Source of the DNA: Caprimulgus europaeus
Lineage: Eukaryota; Chordata; Aves; Caprimulgiformes; Caprimulgidae
NCBI GenBank assembly: GCA_907165065.1
Contig: OU015524.1
Coordinates: 34,911,295-34,975,294, forward strand
Direction of reading: 5' to 3'
Length of the DNA: 64,000 nucleotides
Shown here: in pieces, positions 48,746 through 62,055 of the stretch
How the letters are laid out: each line of letters begins with the position of its first letter
How positions within the stretch are numbered: the stretch's first letter is position 1
Made by a program: the position numbers and the translations under genes
Notes under the pieces: generated by a model
The model's input: only the letters and a program-made list of their open reading frames with translations
What the model was told of the DNA's origin: nothing
Databases searched by the model: none

Positions 48746-51700
48746 TTTAGAGCCAGTTTGTTTATAGATCATCCCCAAATATCTGTGAACTGATCTCAGG
48801 CACCTGGTGCCTGAACTGATCGCCAGGTCAGGTGCTGCTCTTCAGGCTGGTGAATCCTTGCTGGGTGGAGTTCAAACACCCAGGTTGTTGTATGTACGTG
48901 GTCGGTGGTGTCAAGGCCTCACCACAGCACACAAATAGCTCACACCACTGCCTGCACATGTCTCTGCTCGCAGCTTCAGGCCTTCGACCTCCTTTCTCCT
49001 CTCTTCTCCATAAGGGACGATATGATGCCTTTGCTTTCTGGTTCAGGCTCCTGGGTGGCGCAGGCTGACTTGCACCTTCCCTTTCCTGCTCCAGGAGCAT
49101 CTGCCCTAGCCTTGGCCCACCTTGGCTCAAGGTCAGCCCCCACCTTGCTCTAGGACAGCATCAGTGCAGCGACCACCTGGTGAAACTGGATACTGTCTCC
49201 CAGCTTCAACCGCGGCATTTCTTTCCTTGCTCTTCCCTCACTACCACTCCCCTAAACACTCCTAGTGCCAAAACCACTGGAGCCCCACTGCAGCCCTCAC
49301 TGCTGCCACCATCTCACACCAGGCTGCACCATCTCCCCAGACCACTACTGTACTTGCCACCCTTGCCACTGCCCGTGGCAGGACACTGGCAGGGCACTAG
49401 CCACACAGCCCAACAGCTCCATCCGAGGCAGCTCAGCTATAAGGGCGGGTATGAGTGAGTGCCCTACAATCCCTGTGCCATGGGAGATCTCTCCTGGTAC
49501 CACAGGAGAGTGGCAGGGGTGCCCTGTGGTGCTGGCAGAGTAGCAGGCACTGTCTCTGCTCATGGTCACAGCATACAGTTTGGCAAGAAAATGTGCGTCA
49601 CTTCTGAAGGTGTGATGAGGAGTGGAGAGAGGGGTTCCATGTATCTTAGGGGAGGGAGGGAAGGAGATGAAAGGGCAATCCACCCATCCACAGGTACAAT
49701 CCAGGCACCCAAGTGGGGAAAGGTGCTTTTCACATCTCCCTTCTGGCACTGCAGTATATTCTGGCAGAGCTGTGGAAATTCACTTGCAGTGTTACATCAC
49801 TGGGGCCTGGCATAAAAACCTGAAAAGGAAGAGGCTTCACCAGGCACCCAAGCGCTGGCTGCAGGCACAACAGCGTGGTTGGAAAGGTACTGAGACAGCA
49901 GTGAGTCACAGGTACAGAGTCACGTCAGAAAGGGGATAGCAGCTTGTATCACTGTCCCCTCCCAGTCGAGTTTCAGAATGAGTTGCTGCCTGGCTCCTGC
50001 TAGTGGCATTTTCCATGCAAACTTGGCAGCACTGTCGATGCCTGGGATTAGCTTCCCCTGCGAGGGGAACAGAAAGCCAGGTGATACTTGGGGTTGTGCC
50101 AGCCTGATCCTCATGCAGAAAGAGGACCTAGCTCTTTCCAGGCTCTGCTGGTTTCTCTGGCCTGTGTGGGAACCATGTGCCCCAGCAAGGCCAGGCTGGG
50201 AGGGCAGGGGAGAGGTGGAAAAGCCCGAGGAAGCAACTGCCGTTGGCAGACAGGCTGTCTAGACTGGCCTAACACTACAGCACTGAGGGGCATCGCAGGA
50301 TCCCCTGATGCAGGGAGAAAAGTAGGAACCATGACCGGTTATTTTCTGGGGTTCATCCTTCCTCCCTGACGTGCTCCCGCTTCCCCTGCTTTGCTCGAGC
50401 ACCGTGCACACACCAGACCTCACAACAGCTGCAAACTCTCACTGCTGGTATGGAAAACAACAGGCCAGACACCGCCTCTGTTTTCTTTTAGCTTAAAGAT
50501 GACAAATGTCACAGAAAAAATGAGGAATTACTTTGGCCTGAAGCAACGGATGGACAACAAGCAAATGTCAGGCCATGGGCAGTTTTAAGGCAATTATAAT
50601 ACATCATACTCTATTGAAGAGTGTCAGTGTCCTGCCTCCGGAGAGGAGTATTGCCACTTTTCCAGAGGCACCAGGCTAAGTAACAGAGTCCAAGGCAGCC
50701 TGTCTGTCTAACAGGGCATAGATTTCAAAGCCGTGATTACACGTGACAAGAGGAAGTTATTCAGGAGCATCTGGGGGAGATTTGGGAGCATCTGAGGATC
50801 TGCAAATGAGGACTGAGCTACCATAGGCACGGAGGAGCTGCAGTTCAGGGGCAGAGTTGGGGCTCGGGGCTGGACTGACTGGCCGGGGCTGCGGGGCAGG
50901 AGTGCAGAAAGAGGCTTTGGATTTCATGAGCTGCAGGTAGGAGTGAAGGGCACGGGCTGAGCTGCACGGATGACATTTCCACAGGCACTGTCTGCAATAC
51001 ACCTGGCTCTTGCCTCTGCCCTTGGTCTGCTCACCCTGCACAAGCCACAGTTGTTTGTTTGCAGCAATTTCAAACCCAAGAGTAATGCTGGAGTTGCCCA
51101 GGGCAGTGCTACTGTCCACACACCGCCTGACCTCATGCATGTATATGCTGGGGAGGTATGTGCACTATACAGTAACAGCCCAGGACCTGCAGCTTTAAGC
51201 TCCAACTATAGGTGTTGCGTCAGGTTATGTAAAGTTCAGTTGCATCACGCACTGTTGCACAATGGAGCCTGTGCCTGATGGCAGCATGTCAAACCCTGCT
51301 TCATTCATCGATCAGGTCTTGTCAGCCCCAGCAAGCTGGTCAGGAGAGAGGTGTCTACTCCTCAGGGTACCCTGGTGAGGGAACAGCCTCTCCCAGCAAT
51401 TGACACCCTCCTAAAACATGGGGAGGGAGCTGCCACCCAGGCCTCTGTTGCAGCATAAGTGAACAAGGCACAAGCCACCCAGGTGGCCTCCATTTGCTCA
51501 GGCCACATCTCCTTGGAGAGACCCTCTGCCAGAACAGCCCCATGGAAAGCTCTGTCAGGCGAAATGTGCCATTTCAGAGCCCAGCACCCACCTCACCAAT
51601 CGTGTCCCTGCGTGGCACCCCATGCAGGTGGTCTTGGCCAGCCCAACACAGGACTGACCCCAGCCAGTGCAGCCCCCCCACATTCTATATATCCCCAGAA

Positions 51701-54700
51701 GATCTGCAGAAAGCATCTGCAGATCAGCCAGGGCCAGGGCACTGCAGCAGCATTGTCCTGCTCAAGCTATTCAAGTCATGAGCTAATGGAAAAGATGTTG
51801 AGTGGCCCTCCAAGGGCCAAAGGTGATGGGAATGACCTGTCCAAAACAGTTGGAAATCAGAGACCACTGGGAGCACACCCAAAAGGGGTTTGCATCCATC
51901 TCCAGAGAGCCCCCAGCCCCCACTTCTGCCAGGCTCCCCTGCAGCACCCCTCCCTGGATGTGCTGGGCCACCTGTGGTGGCGGGCTCTGCAGCCTTCAGT
52001 GGATTTGTCACTACAGTGTGAAATGCTGCCTTCTTGCCAAACGGCTCCCCTCCTCTGCTAAACCTGCAATCCTGCGATGACCCACTCCAGGGCGCGGCAC
52101 TGCAAGCAGTGGCCCATCACCAGGCTGAACTGGGTGAAAGCCCTACGGCAAGGGAGGGTCTCCTCTGGGAGAGGTGTGGGGGGGACCTGCCTGTGCAGTG
52201 AGGTGCTCTGTCCCCCTCCAGTGGCAGAGACCTTCAGGAACCAGCTACCAAGCTTCACTCACCCAGCTCACCCAGCCACAGATATCTGTGTTTTACACAG
52301 CAGAGCGTAGGCATTCAGGGCCACCAGGCAGTGCCACATGTCATAGCCATGGTGGGCTCCAAAGCCACCAAGGCATCAAGCCAAGAAAGTCCTCACCAAG
52401 AAAGGTGCCCTGGCAGGAGGCCCAGTAGCCTGTGAGAAACCTCAGGCAACCACAGCCTGGTCCTGTGCAGACCTTGTCTTCAGCGCAGGCATACAGAGGT
52501 TCATGGGTCCCATATTCACTTAAGAAAAACAGAGTTTTTGACTTCTGTTTCTTCCCTGCCCAAAATACCATAGCTAGAAATGGAGGAAGGAAATCTCCAG
52601 TGTCTCTGTGTACAGAACTACAGATTTAGCCTTGCATTTGCCATGCCTGTAATTTCCTCAGGGAGCTGTAGTTGAGTAGGGACATGGATTGCTTGACTGC
52701 AAGCCTGCCTGCCTCTACAGTGCATGGGTCTCCATAGGCGAACATCCCAGCTCTTGTGGAAGACCTCAGGAGAGCCCAGGACAACAGAGATCCACCCGGA
52801 TTATGGCATGGAGATGCTCAAGTGATTTTTCTAGAGCAGTTGCTGGAATGGGGATGATGCAGCACAGGCAAACACAAACCCAAGTCCCCCGTAGACCAAA
52901 TCACTTTCAGGTAGCAGGAACATCCTCCAGGTTGGGCATGAACTTGGCATGGGGAGGATGAAGGTGAGAGGTCTGGGAAGATAAGCGAGCCCGACAGGCT
53001 GGCACATCTAGTGTTTTCACTCTGTGCAACGACAGGATGAAAACACCTCCACACCCTCATGACTGATTTTACAACTAAGATATCGTACATTAGCTGGAGC
53101 AGGAGCTCACGTCGAGGAAGAGAGTCACAACCAAGCCACGGCCCAACTCTCCAGCAGCTAATTGCTCCCTCCAGGAAGGCAACCAGCAGCTACAAGCTGG
53201 CTTTGTCCAGCTTGCTCAGGCTGTTGAATAGGAGGAGGTTTAATAACAGTCAGTCAGTGGTGAATTGTTTAAGATGTGATGGCAGGCTGAGCTGGACGAG
53301 GACATGGGGAATTTGTTGGACCTACTGTGACCTCTGCTGGCTTGGTCTGAAATTGGTGTGCTAGTTGGCCTGGTCTTCCCAGAGCACGGTGGGAGCTGGT
53401 GCCGTACTGCAGGGCCCCCAGGAGCTCCCACACTGCAGTCCCTGAGGACCACCACCTCCAGTGCAGTCTTTGCCCTCAGTCCTAGTGCAAATGTAATGCA
53501 GCTCCCTCAGCTCTTCTGGAAGGGAAATCCACCTCTAATCCTCACAACAACATCCTTCTGCGGTCCCCAGGCATGCCAAGTTTAAGCTGTAATCTCCTCA
53601 GAAAGCTACGTGGGGCCGGGGAGTGCCACATTGAGATGGAGATTTCCATGGAGCAGTGGTGCCCTCCTCCAAGTGCCACTGGTAATCCATGGGCTCCCAT
53701 CCCAGGCCTCCTCCCCATCCTGCTGCCCATGTGGACCCACTATTAGGTCCCTGCTATGGAAAGGACTGTCTCAGGGGGGATGCAAATGTTGCCCTGAACA
53801 CCTGTGACCATGAGAGGTCATGACAAGTGCCTCCTTGGGTCTCCTATGGATGAGCCTTGGAACACACGCCCCAACGAGGTGAGCAGGACAGCTCACCCCC
53901 TTCACAGTTGCTATTTTAGAGTCTGACTCCAGATCCATTTTCTCAAAGAACAAAGCTGGTTTAAAAGTTTCTTGCCTCTCTCAAGCCTGGCTGTTTCTTC
54001 CTGAACCTGTGCTGCAATGTTCTGCCCTCTCAGGGGCACACTGATGACAATTTTTCCTTGGCAGCAGAGCTGCTTATGAAGGTCCTGCCCCAGTCTGGTC
54101 TTCCTAACCTTGCAGAGCTTGTCCTTCCTCCTGCCCCTCACTCCCAGTGGTGCCACTACATCGCTGTACATGATCACAGAGAGCTCATTCACTGGAGTGG
54201 TTTGAGTTTAAAAAAAAGAAAAGAAAATCCTTCTAAAATTAAAGCAAGTTTTTTGTGTCCCTTTGTAACCCACTCCATGGTCCAGCTCGCAGATGACAGC
54301 AGTAGCAAAACCCAAGGCACAGTAAACCTCAGTGCAGGGGTGGGAGCAAATGCTCTGGGACAGAAACTTCTGCCCATCTTTGCTGCCAGGAGAACTGAAG
54401 AACTGTACAGTGCCCTTGAGGTTTCAAGACCCCAGAAGAAGCTGTTGCATCACTTCTCTTTAGCTCAGGGTTTTGATCTTTTCTGTGCAGGCAGAGAGCA
54501 GGAAGTTTTCTTTTTTAAAGGAAATCTGAGCTTTCAGTTTAATCCTGTGTTTTTAGGAACGCCTGGATCTTAATCCAAGCCCGGAGTTTGGACTGTTTTA
54601 AATAGATGTTGTGTGACATTTCAGAGCTAGTTGCATTTAATTGGTGACCTAGAGTCTGTTCCCATTGCTTTGTATTAAGTTTTTGGTTATAGTTTGATGA

Positions 54701-56544
54701 AAAACATTAAAACACACTCACCCACATATCCCGTTCCAGCCTCTACATATAAAAAGAAATATAGAGAGGGAGAGAGAGAGGCAAAATCATTAGCAAAACA
54801 GTCGGGTGCTGAACCTCACTCTGAAAATCAAAACCAGAGACTCATTGGTGGTGACACATTAAAGTATCACAAGCTGCTCACATAAAAGACATCGCAAAAC
54901 TAGTTTTGATGGAGTGTTTGTGCTTTTTGCTGTGCAAGCTACTGCCTCTACAGCAACACAAATTTTTCTTGTAGCAGAAGAACTTTTGCAGGAGTTTCAT
55001 GTTTTAAGCACAATTCCTCCTGCAGCACTGAACAAGACTGAATGCTCATACAGCTTCAATGGGGTTTGCACTCATCTGACCTCTCTTGTAATCCAAATAC
55101 TCTTCATCACAGCAAGCACACCTTCCTCTGGGCTATTTGTTCCTGCTAAACATAGGACACATTCTCACCAATGCTGCAATATGTACTGAACAAACATTGT
55201 GTCGTGATTTAAAAATAAAATCTGGTGAAATGAAAAACTGAGACATTTCAAACATCCTAGAAGACATTCCTGGGTTATGGGGATGTCTTTGGAAAAGCCG
55301 AGACACGCAGACAAATGACACAACACATCCTTATCAGACAACCTTTGTCCAAACCCATCAGACTGCTTCTCTCCCGTATGATGTATAGTATGGACTTGTG
55401 GACTTGACCTTACTGTGATGCTTTAGTAAGAGCCTAGCCTTTCTTTAGCAAAGGGGATTGCCCACATAGACGAGGGGAAGTGGTTGGTACACCTCCAGAT
55501 AGCTGACAGTGGCACAGCAGAAAGTATTGACAGCAATGAATAAACAATGGTGAAAAAACCACAAGGCAGGAGGCTACTTTATTACCCTTACTATTCCATT
55601 TTTGTTGCAAAACCACCTAGAAGAGTCAAACTCGCATTTAGGCCTACTGTGCAATGCAGACATGCACATGTCAAAAGCTGAGGTCTGTCCCAAGCAGCAC
55701 ATGAACTGAGACAGGCAGACAAAGGAAGAGCCCCAAGAGAGGGGCAAGAAAATCATAGACTGAGTTCCCAAATGTGTGCCATGCCCCATCTCAGGGGCAG
55801 CAGAATTCTTTGAGTTGAGTCTGAAAGGAAACTTGTACCGTCAAGAGAGTTATGACGATTGTGACTGTGAGAAAAACTATCCTACGGTATCAGTCTTGAC
55901 CTCACTGAAGCAAAGCCCTCTGAGTCCATGAGGCAGGGTGGAGTGAAGCAAGATAACTTAAGGAAAAAGAGACTCAAACGCTCCCAAAACAAGACTCAAA
56001 AACAAGCAAAGAGTGACTGAACAGGAAGGCAGTTGCGGGCTCTGCCGTGGGCTGTAGGCTGAATCTCCAAAGCTGGAAAGTTCCTTACGGTGTCTATATA
56101 AATATTTCTGTAAGTTATTTTTAAGAGTGTGTTTTGAAACTGGAATATATTTAGACTGGTTAAATGAAAATGTGGTTTACAGAAGGCTGCTTCTTTAGAA
56201 ATTTCCCACGCTGGGGAGTCTGCTTGGCTGTGCTTGGTCCATGCCAGGGCTGCCCAGTCCTGAGGGAAGGTTTGCAGGCAGCAGTGGCAGTGTGGGGCAG
56301 AGGCAGGGGCACCTCTCTCAACCCAGAGTACAAGACAGCCATGCACCATCCCTGGTTTTGGCACAGGAAGGGCTAGCTCAGTGAAACTATCACAGTAGGC
56401 TGGCAGCCCGTGCAACGTTTCCATGCCACTTTCTGATCCTGGCGTGCAAGAGCAGGGTAAGATGTGATGCAGCACATGAGAGACGGGAAGGGCCAAGGAG
56501 GAAATCCTGGATCTGGAGAAAGCAAGCTTTCTCCTTCCTGTGAG
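48746..56544. other. Gene-less stretch, nothing recognised
   Basis: Open frames up to 200 codons (51459-52061, plus) lack domains and are matched by open frames on the opposite strand. A GA-rich tract lies at 54764-54781. No LTR matching the Ty3/gypsy remnant could be recognised by eye upstream of it. No named repeat was found. Confidence 0.45.
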
Positions 56545-56590
56545 CCGCGGCTGAGTGACTTTCCCAGGGTGCAGCAGGGGTCACGGCAAT
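56545..56590 (-). repeat. Possible MIR fragment
   Basis: The plus strand 'gctgagtgactttcccaggg' followed by 'tgcagcaggggtcacgg' resembles the antisense MIR core ('gttaagtgacttgcccagggtcacacag'). It is short and diverged, so the call is weak. Confidence 0.35.
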
Positions 56591-59335
56591 AGTCTCTTCT
56601 CGATGCATCATGAATCTGGGGTACTCGTCACATGTGGTCCGATCCCAGAGCACTTGCCACAGAATCAGGATGTAACTTTGGCCCAGCTCCAGTCTAGCTT
56701 GAGCGGCCAGCACCCTTTCGCAGAAGCTAGGGATCAAAAAAGTTCATGAGGGACAGCGTGGTCCCTCTGCCTGGTCAGAGGAGACTGCTGCCTAGGACCA
56801 CAGGCATGCCGTGTTCTGCCTCTCTCCTTCCCTGAAGGAGTTTCAGTGAGTTGCAAACTTGTTTTCCCTTGCACATCCCAAGCCATTCTGCAGTCTTGCT
56901 GTGCACACGTGGACAGTTTTCCACCCCATCCCAGAGAGAACTACGTTGCAGTGGATGGTAAAGCCCCCCTACCTGTGTTTAAGGCTGAGGCAGAAACAGA
57001 GTTATTTATGCACTCATTCACATAAAATAAAGTTGGGAGTGACACCATGTAGAAAAATGCTTTTTCTTCCATTTTGCTAGCTTGCATTATCTGTCCATCT
57101 CGTGAGCAAAATTCTCACAAGCTTTTCCGTGGATTTCAGCTGGCTGGGTTGATTTAAGAAAAACTTTTTGAAGCTTCTCCTCTCCAGCCTGCATAGTTGG
57201 ATCGCTTTTTGGGGGAGTTCTGGGAAGTGCACATCCAACACAACTTCTTTCCAGGACTCTGATTTTCTTTTCTAGCTTTTATAGATAGTCCAGCTGGAAC
57301 AGCAGCCTCGTGTATGCTATAGTTTAGAAATCTGACCTAGTTCCTTTAATCCACGCTAGCCACAGGAGCTCTCAGAGGGCTCAGAAACAGTGCATAGCCT
57401 CACCAGGTCACTTGCAACACAGGCTTTAAAGAAAGAGTTTTATCCAAGAGTAAAAACATCCTTTGATGGATATTAATCAAAAATAGGGGGCATGGGGGAC
57501 TTGGAACTTAAGTATCAGCAAACTTTAAATGAGACTAGTTTCTTCTGCGGATGAATGAAAGCTAAACTCTGTGATGCAGCCTACATCATCCACCCGAGCT
57601 CCGTGCAGGGGAATTCCAGAAAACAGAGCGAAATGTATCTGGTAAATACAAATACAGGATCAACAGCAACTGACCCAATAGCAGGACCCCAGTCAAGCTG
57701 CTGAAATGAAATATAAAGCTTACAGTAAGTGCCAGATTCCCTGTTTGCTGTGCTGCACATCCCCAGTGCTTGAAGGGCAACGTTCTCCAGTTGGTAGGCT
57801 GCCATCTGTGGAAAGGCTGCCGAGGGGACGGCAACATCACCAGTGTTATTAAATCCCAAACAAAAGCAATGTTGCTGCTTTCTGCCCCTCCCCAGCGTTA
57901 TCCTTCGAGGTCCAGAAGTCACCTCTCTGAACACCATTTCTCATCCCAAAGTTATTAGCCAAGAGTTCTGATTTTCCTTTTATTTTTCCTAACACACATA
58001 AGGGCTTAATTTTTTTTTTCTTTTTTTTCTCCCAAGTGAGAGGTTACTCCTCATAATACAGGAAGGCTGAGAAAACCAACGTCTAGGCATCCTTTTCTCA
58101 GTATAAGCAGAGGTTTTTATAAACCATATTCATGGTCTGTTTGGAGTCTGGTCTCTTCCTATGATAATAGGTGCTGTTTAAAAAGTCAGAGAAGGAGCAG
58201 ACCTGCTCTCCTTCTAGTCAAAGCCAACGACAACATTTCTTATCCTAAATCACCCTCATCTTTTCCCTCTCTCATTACAGAAGTGCTTTTCCCAGGCTCC
58301 CAGCCTTTCTCAATAGCAGCGCCCCAGCCCCCTCTGTTTCTTTTTTACCAGAGCTGGAGACTATATTCCCTTCCCATGAGAAAATATCATTATAGTATTT
58401 GCTGCTTTTACTTTTTTTGCCTTCCATCCCACTCCCATTTTTGTTTTCTTTTGACCCAGTGGCACACTGATCACAGAATCACAGAACCACTGATACCAAG
58501 TCTGCTGGCCAAGCAGCTACAGTTCATTTAAAACACAGTCCTGTGAACAAACAGTTTGAACAGTCCCTTGCCGTGCACCTTCCCCCAGCTTGGTTTGCTT
58601 TTCTGGACCTCAGGGTCCAGATATTCTCACTGCCCTTCTCACACCTCCTTCAGAGCAAAGATAAAACTGTCCCAGGGAGGAAACCTCTGGGCCTCATTAG
58701 TGATGTTGAAAATGCATTTTGGATGCAGTCTTCATCTTGCAAAGTATCCCGACAGCAGCAACATACTTGTCTCATTGCTTTGATCAGGCCAGTCGAGGAG
58801 AATATCAAGCATACAAAAAGGACATTTGCTAAGATCAGCTATGAAAATTTAAGAGGTGGCCACTGCCTAGCCTCTGCCAAAATTCCTCTTCCTACTCTGT
58901 GCAGGGAAACATTCGCAGGATCACTGGAGTTTTGTTTTGCTTATTTTTAGGCAACAGGAATTTTGCTTTTATTTCCCAGGATTCATATGCAGCTGAAGGG
59001 GTTTTCCGAAACAAAACCCATCCTCCATTACAAAGTGCAAAAAGATAGGCCCAAAGGGTATTCTGACCACACAAAAGCAGAAATAGTATAATAACAGTGA
59101 TGATTAGAATAACAAGAACGTTCAGGATAAGACAGGTAAGCAGAAAGAAACAAAGGTGAATTTTGAAAAGGCATGTAGACCCTGCTGCTGCAGAGCTGGT
59201 TCTGCCTTTGAATGCCTGGCCTCAGCCAAAAACTACCCCTGGATACAAGTCACCTCTGAGCCTCATCGTGGGGGTTTGTAAACCTGTATCTGGAAAACGT
59301 CATCATCTGGCTGTGGTGAAGGGGAACCCCAACAC
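56591..59335. other. Gene-less stretch, nothing coding
   Basis: Poly-T tracts lie near 58009-58027. A 'cacagaatcacagaacc' phrase at 58475-58491 recalls the antisense CR1 start, but the flank does not follow. Frames up to 135 codons (58543-58950) show no domain. Confidence 0.45.
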
Positions 59336-59960
59336 CCCTGTGCACGGCCGGACCCCGCAGAGGCGGTGAGCCTGTGGGGCGGCCCGGCACTCTGCACACA
59401 GTTTTCCCCACCTCCCTCTTTTTCAAAGGGTCCTTTCTTATCATCTCCCCCCGCCCCACCTCCCCATTTCCACACGTTACTGGCATTCAAGGCAAATATT
59501 TCTCCCAGCCCCTTCGGTCTGGTCCTCCCCCTCTGCTTTTAGGAGGCCCCTTTATCAGGCAAGATCACGGCAAGCCGGGCAAACATTACCTCAGGGGCGC
59601 TGTGAATCGGGGCTGGGGGTGTGAATAGGCCCCACACATTCTCTCCAGCCTCTTCCCTTTCCTATAGCAACCAAGTTGGGAGCAGGCAGGTCACACAGCC
59701 CCTCCGTTGTGTGGAGAGCCCTGCTGGGGCCCGGGGGACGGCCATTTGGCTGCCCCATCTGGGAGCGGGTCGCAGGGGGCCGGGGTGGGGAGCAGGGGGC
59801 CGGGGGGCAGCGCTCTGCCCTGCGCAAATATGGCGGGGGGTGCCCTGGCTCCCAGCTCAGGGTCTGGTCAGTGGCTGCGCCACACCAGCACCTGCCTCTG
59901 TCTTCCCAGTTAACCGGTCGTCTTTTCTGGTGTGAAAGGGGAGCCGCTCGGCTCCATCCT
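59336..59960. promoter_or_regulatory. CpG-rich, G-run-rich block (CpG-island-like)
   Basis: CpG is frequent, for example six in about 55 bases at 59344-59392 and clusters at 59730-59835 and 59905-59960. A 49-base stretch at 59761-59809 holds at least six runs of three or more G, including two copies of 'gcagggggccgggg', so a G-quadruplex is plausible. A CArG-like 'gcaaatatggc' lies at 59823-59833. This resembles a CpG island or alternative promoter, but no exon is recognised next to it. Open frames over it (127 codons on minus) follow from GC content. Confidence 0.4.
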
Positions 59961-60984
59961 CGTCTTTTCTGCAAGTATCAGAGAGGAGAAAGGAAAGCAG
60001 CATAACGAAAACCCCTCTGTGTCAGCCACAGATCCCAAAGGAGAGCACCAGGCAAAGGAGAAAGAAGGAGCAGGAGGCTCCTGGCAGGGCTTTCCACCAA
60101 CAGAGTCTCCTCCAGGAGTCTTGGAAAGGGACCGTCCCTAAGCCCCCACAAGCTGCATGCAAGGCAGGAACCACTGTTTGGGAGGGTCTCTCCAAGGCGG
60201 CATCTCAAACCAAGGCATTGTGCTTGCCTCTCCATGCCAAGTCCCAGCTCTCCCTGATGATCTCGTCTTGGGAAGGTCCTTGTGAGGTCCTCAGCCTTGA
60301 CACACACAGTGACGCCAAGATGGGGGACGCCTTCCCGTACCACTGGGATTTGACATGGCAGCGCCCCGGGGGCTGGTGTCAGCTGTGCCTCTCACCAAAT
60401 CTCAGAGCATAATGTGGACCTTGTTTCAGTAGTCCCCTCCTCCTTCACCAGGCATGAAGACCAGCTCCCTCGTAGTAGCCAGGAGGCATTCTGCAGCCCT
60501 GTGCACAGACTCTCCTGCTCCTTTCCCTGTCACACAGCTCTGCATAGTTTCTTCCCAGGGGAACTGGCAGTGCACAAATCACACAGTGTTTAGCTAAAGA
60601 TGCCAAAGGGCCATCTAACCTCTCACTCTTGACCTCCCACAGGTCACCTCCCTGTTGGCACACTTCCCTCTGTGAGCATGGAGGTAGAGTTTAAATATGT
60701 TTGCACAGAAGCACCAGCTCTCACCTGGCCCCGTGCAACTCCATGTCTGGTGCTCTCAGGGACAGCAGACAAGGCACACACCCTGGCACCAGCTGTGTGA
60801 GCAGGGACAGCACCCATCGACATCCTGGGAATGGGAGGCAATCTGCGTTTTCACAGGGGAAAGGGGAGAGGATGCCATTTTGGCAAAAGGCATAATATTT
60901 ATGATCCTATATGACAGGGCTAGTCATGGGCAAAACTCTACGTGCAACTGCAGTTTCCCCATGGCTCCACATGAGAAGAAAAAG
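59961..60984. other. Gene-less stretch, possible CR1 scrap
   Basis: A phrase at 60605-60640 ('gggccatctaacctctcac', 'gacctcccacagg') resembles antisense CR1 ends, but it is too short to call. No exon or RNA gene. Confidence 0.45.
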
Positions 60985-61295
60985 CACAGCTGTGCCGGGT
61001 CAAAGCGAGCAACCATCTAGCCAAGCGCTCTGTCTCCAGTGCTGGCTGATAGCATAAGCCTGGGGGAGACGAGAAGAAGAGCAGTCCAACAGCAATATTG
61101 CCTCCGCATGCTCTCTTAGGAGTAAAGCCACAGCTCCTGACTGTGGCTCAGGACTTCCTGGGCCAGAGGCTGTCTTCATATCTAACAGTCCTTGAGGGAC
61201 CTTTTCTCTGTAAGTCTGACTAGTCATCCTCAGGACTAACAGATTTTTAGCACCCAGCACATCTTGATGCTTACCCAAGTGTTGTGTGAAGGACT
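60985..61295 (-). mobile_element. CR1 LINE 3' region
   Basis: On the plus strand this is the antisense of a CR1 3' end in order: 'tgtgccgggtcaaagcg', 'ccatctagccaag', 'ctgtctccagtgctggc'. Then come 'caatattgcctc', 'ttcctgggccagaggctgtc', 'taacagtccttgagggacc' and 'tttttagcacccagc', closing with 'tgttgtgtgaag'. The phrase order matches CR1 copies common in turtles and crocodilians. It carries no reverse transcriptase sequence. Confidence 0.88.
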
Positions 61296-61874
61296 AACTA
61301 ACTCCCTTTGGTTTTGCACTCCACATGACATTACCTACCCCTGGCATCTAAAATAAACCAAAAATAACATTAATTGGGTAATTTTCCTTCTTGGAAGCAT
61401 GATGGTGTCTGGAATGCCAGACCAGATGCTTTGGCTCCAGCCTTCTGGTAGACACTGGATAAACCCACTCAGTAACGGGCTGTGCAGGCAGGTGAGCTCA
61501 GTCCAGTGTCCTTTCCATCACACCTAGGTGTGGTGGAACTTGTTGCCTTTCCACCCCGGACTCCTGGCTCCTGGGGTTGATACTGTGCTGAGCCATACGG
61601 GACAGCTTGTCCCTCTGCCAGAGCCCTTCCAGGAACTCCTGTAGCATACAACTGGCATCTCAACTTAAGCTATTCTGCTCTCCTATTCTGTCTTCTGCAG
61701 CTCTCCCCCAGGAGCCATTTCAGTCACTGATATGGCAGACCTCTTGCATAGGATGGCCATGGATGGGTGCAGTCCCTTCTGTGGGCTCAGCGCAGCCCAT
61801 CAGAGAGCTTCCAAGTCTAAAAACAGAGACACTGAACAGGACCTTGTTTTCCAGGATAGAAAGTAAGATAGTTG
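61296..61874. other. Gap between two CR1 copies, nothing recognised
   Basis: A single short frame (61607-62035, plus) spans into the next CR1 and has no domain. Nothing else identified. Confidence 0.5.
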
Positions 61875-62055
61875 GTAGAGGTGTAGACATGAAAGGGACC
61901 CTGCTCAGGCACCACCAGCACTATCTGGGAGATACTAGTCCAAGCGCCTCTGAAAACATCATGGGAAGGATCTCCCATTGGGCCCTTATGTTGCTTGCTC
62001 CAGCATTAACTGGCCTGACAGAAAGTTTTCCCTAATATCATACCTCAAATATTCA
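61875..62055 (-). mobile_element. CR1 LINE 3' end
   Basis: On the minus strand it reads 'tgatattagggaaaactttc', 'atgctggagcaagc', 'gatccttcccatgatg', 'gtatctcccagatagtgctgg' (19-base core) and 'gtgcctgagcaggg'. This is the usual order of a CR1 3' end ('gatattaggaaaaactttc', 'ggaacaggc', 'ctccttccctggagg', 'gtatctgtcagggatgg', 'cctcgagcaggg'). It lies in the same orientation as the copy 580 bases to the left but belongs to a different CR1 variant, so the two are separate insertions. Confidence 0.85.

Noticed and set aside
51459-52061. 200-codon plus-strand frame
   Set aside because: No domain, overlapped by open minus frames, consistent with chance.
58470-58500. Possible antisense CR1 start
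   Set aside because: The 'cacagaatcacagaacc' phrase matches, but the expected 'ggttggaa...gacc' sequence does not follow.
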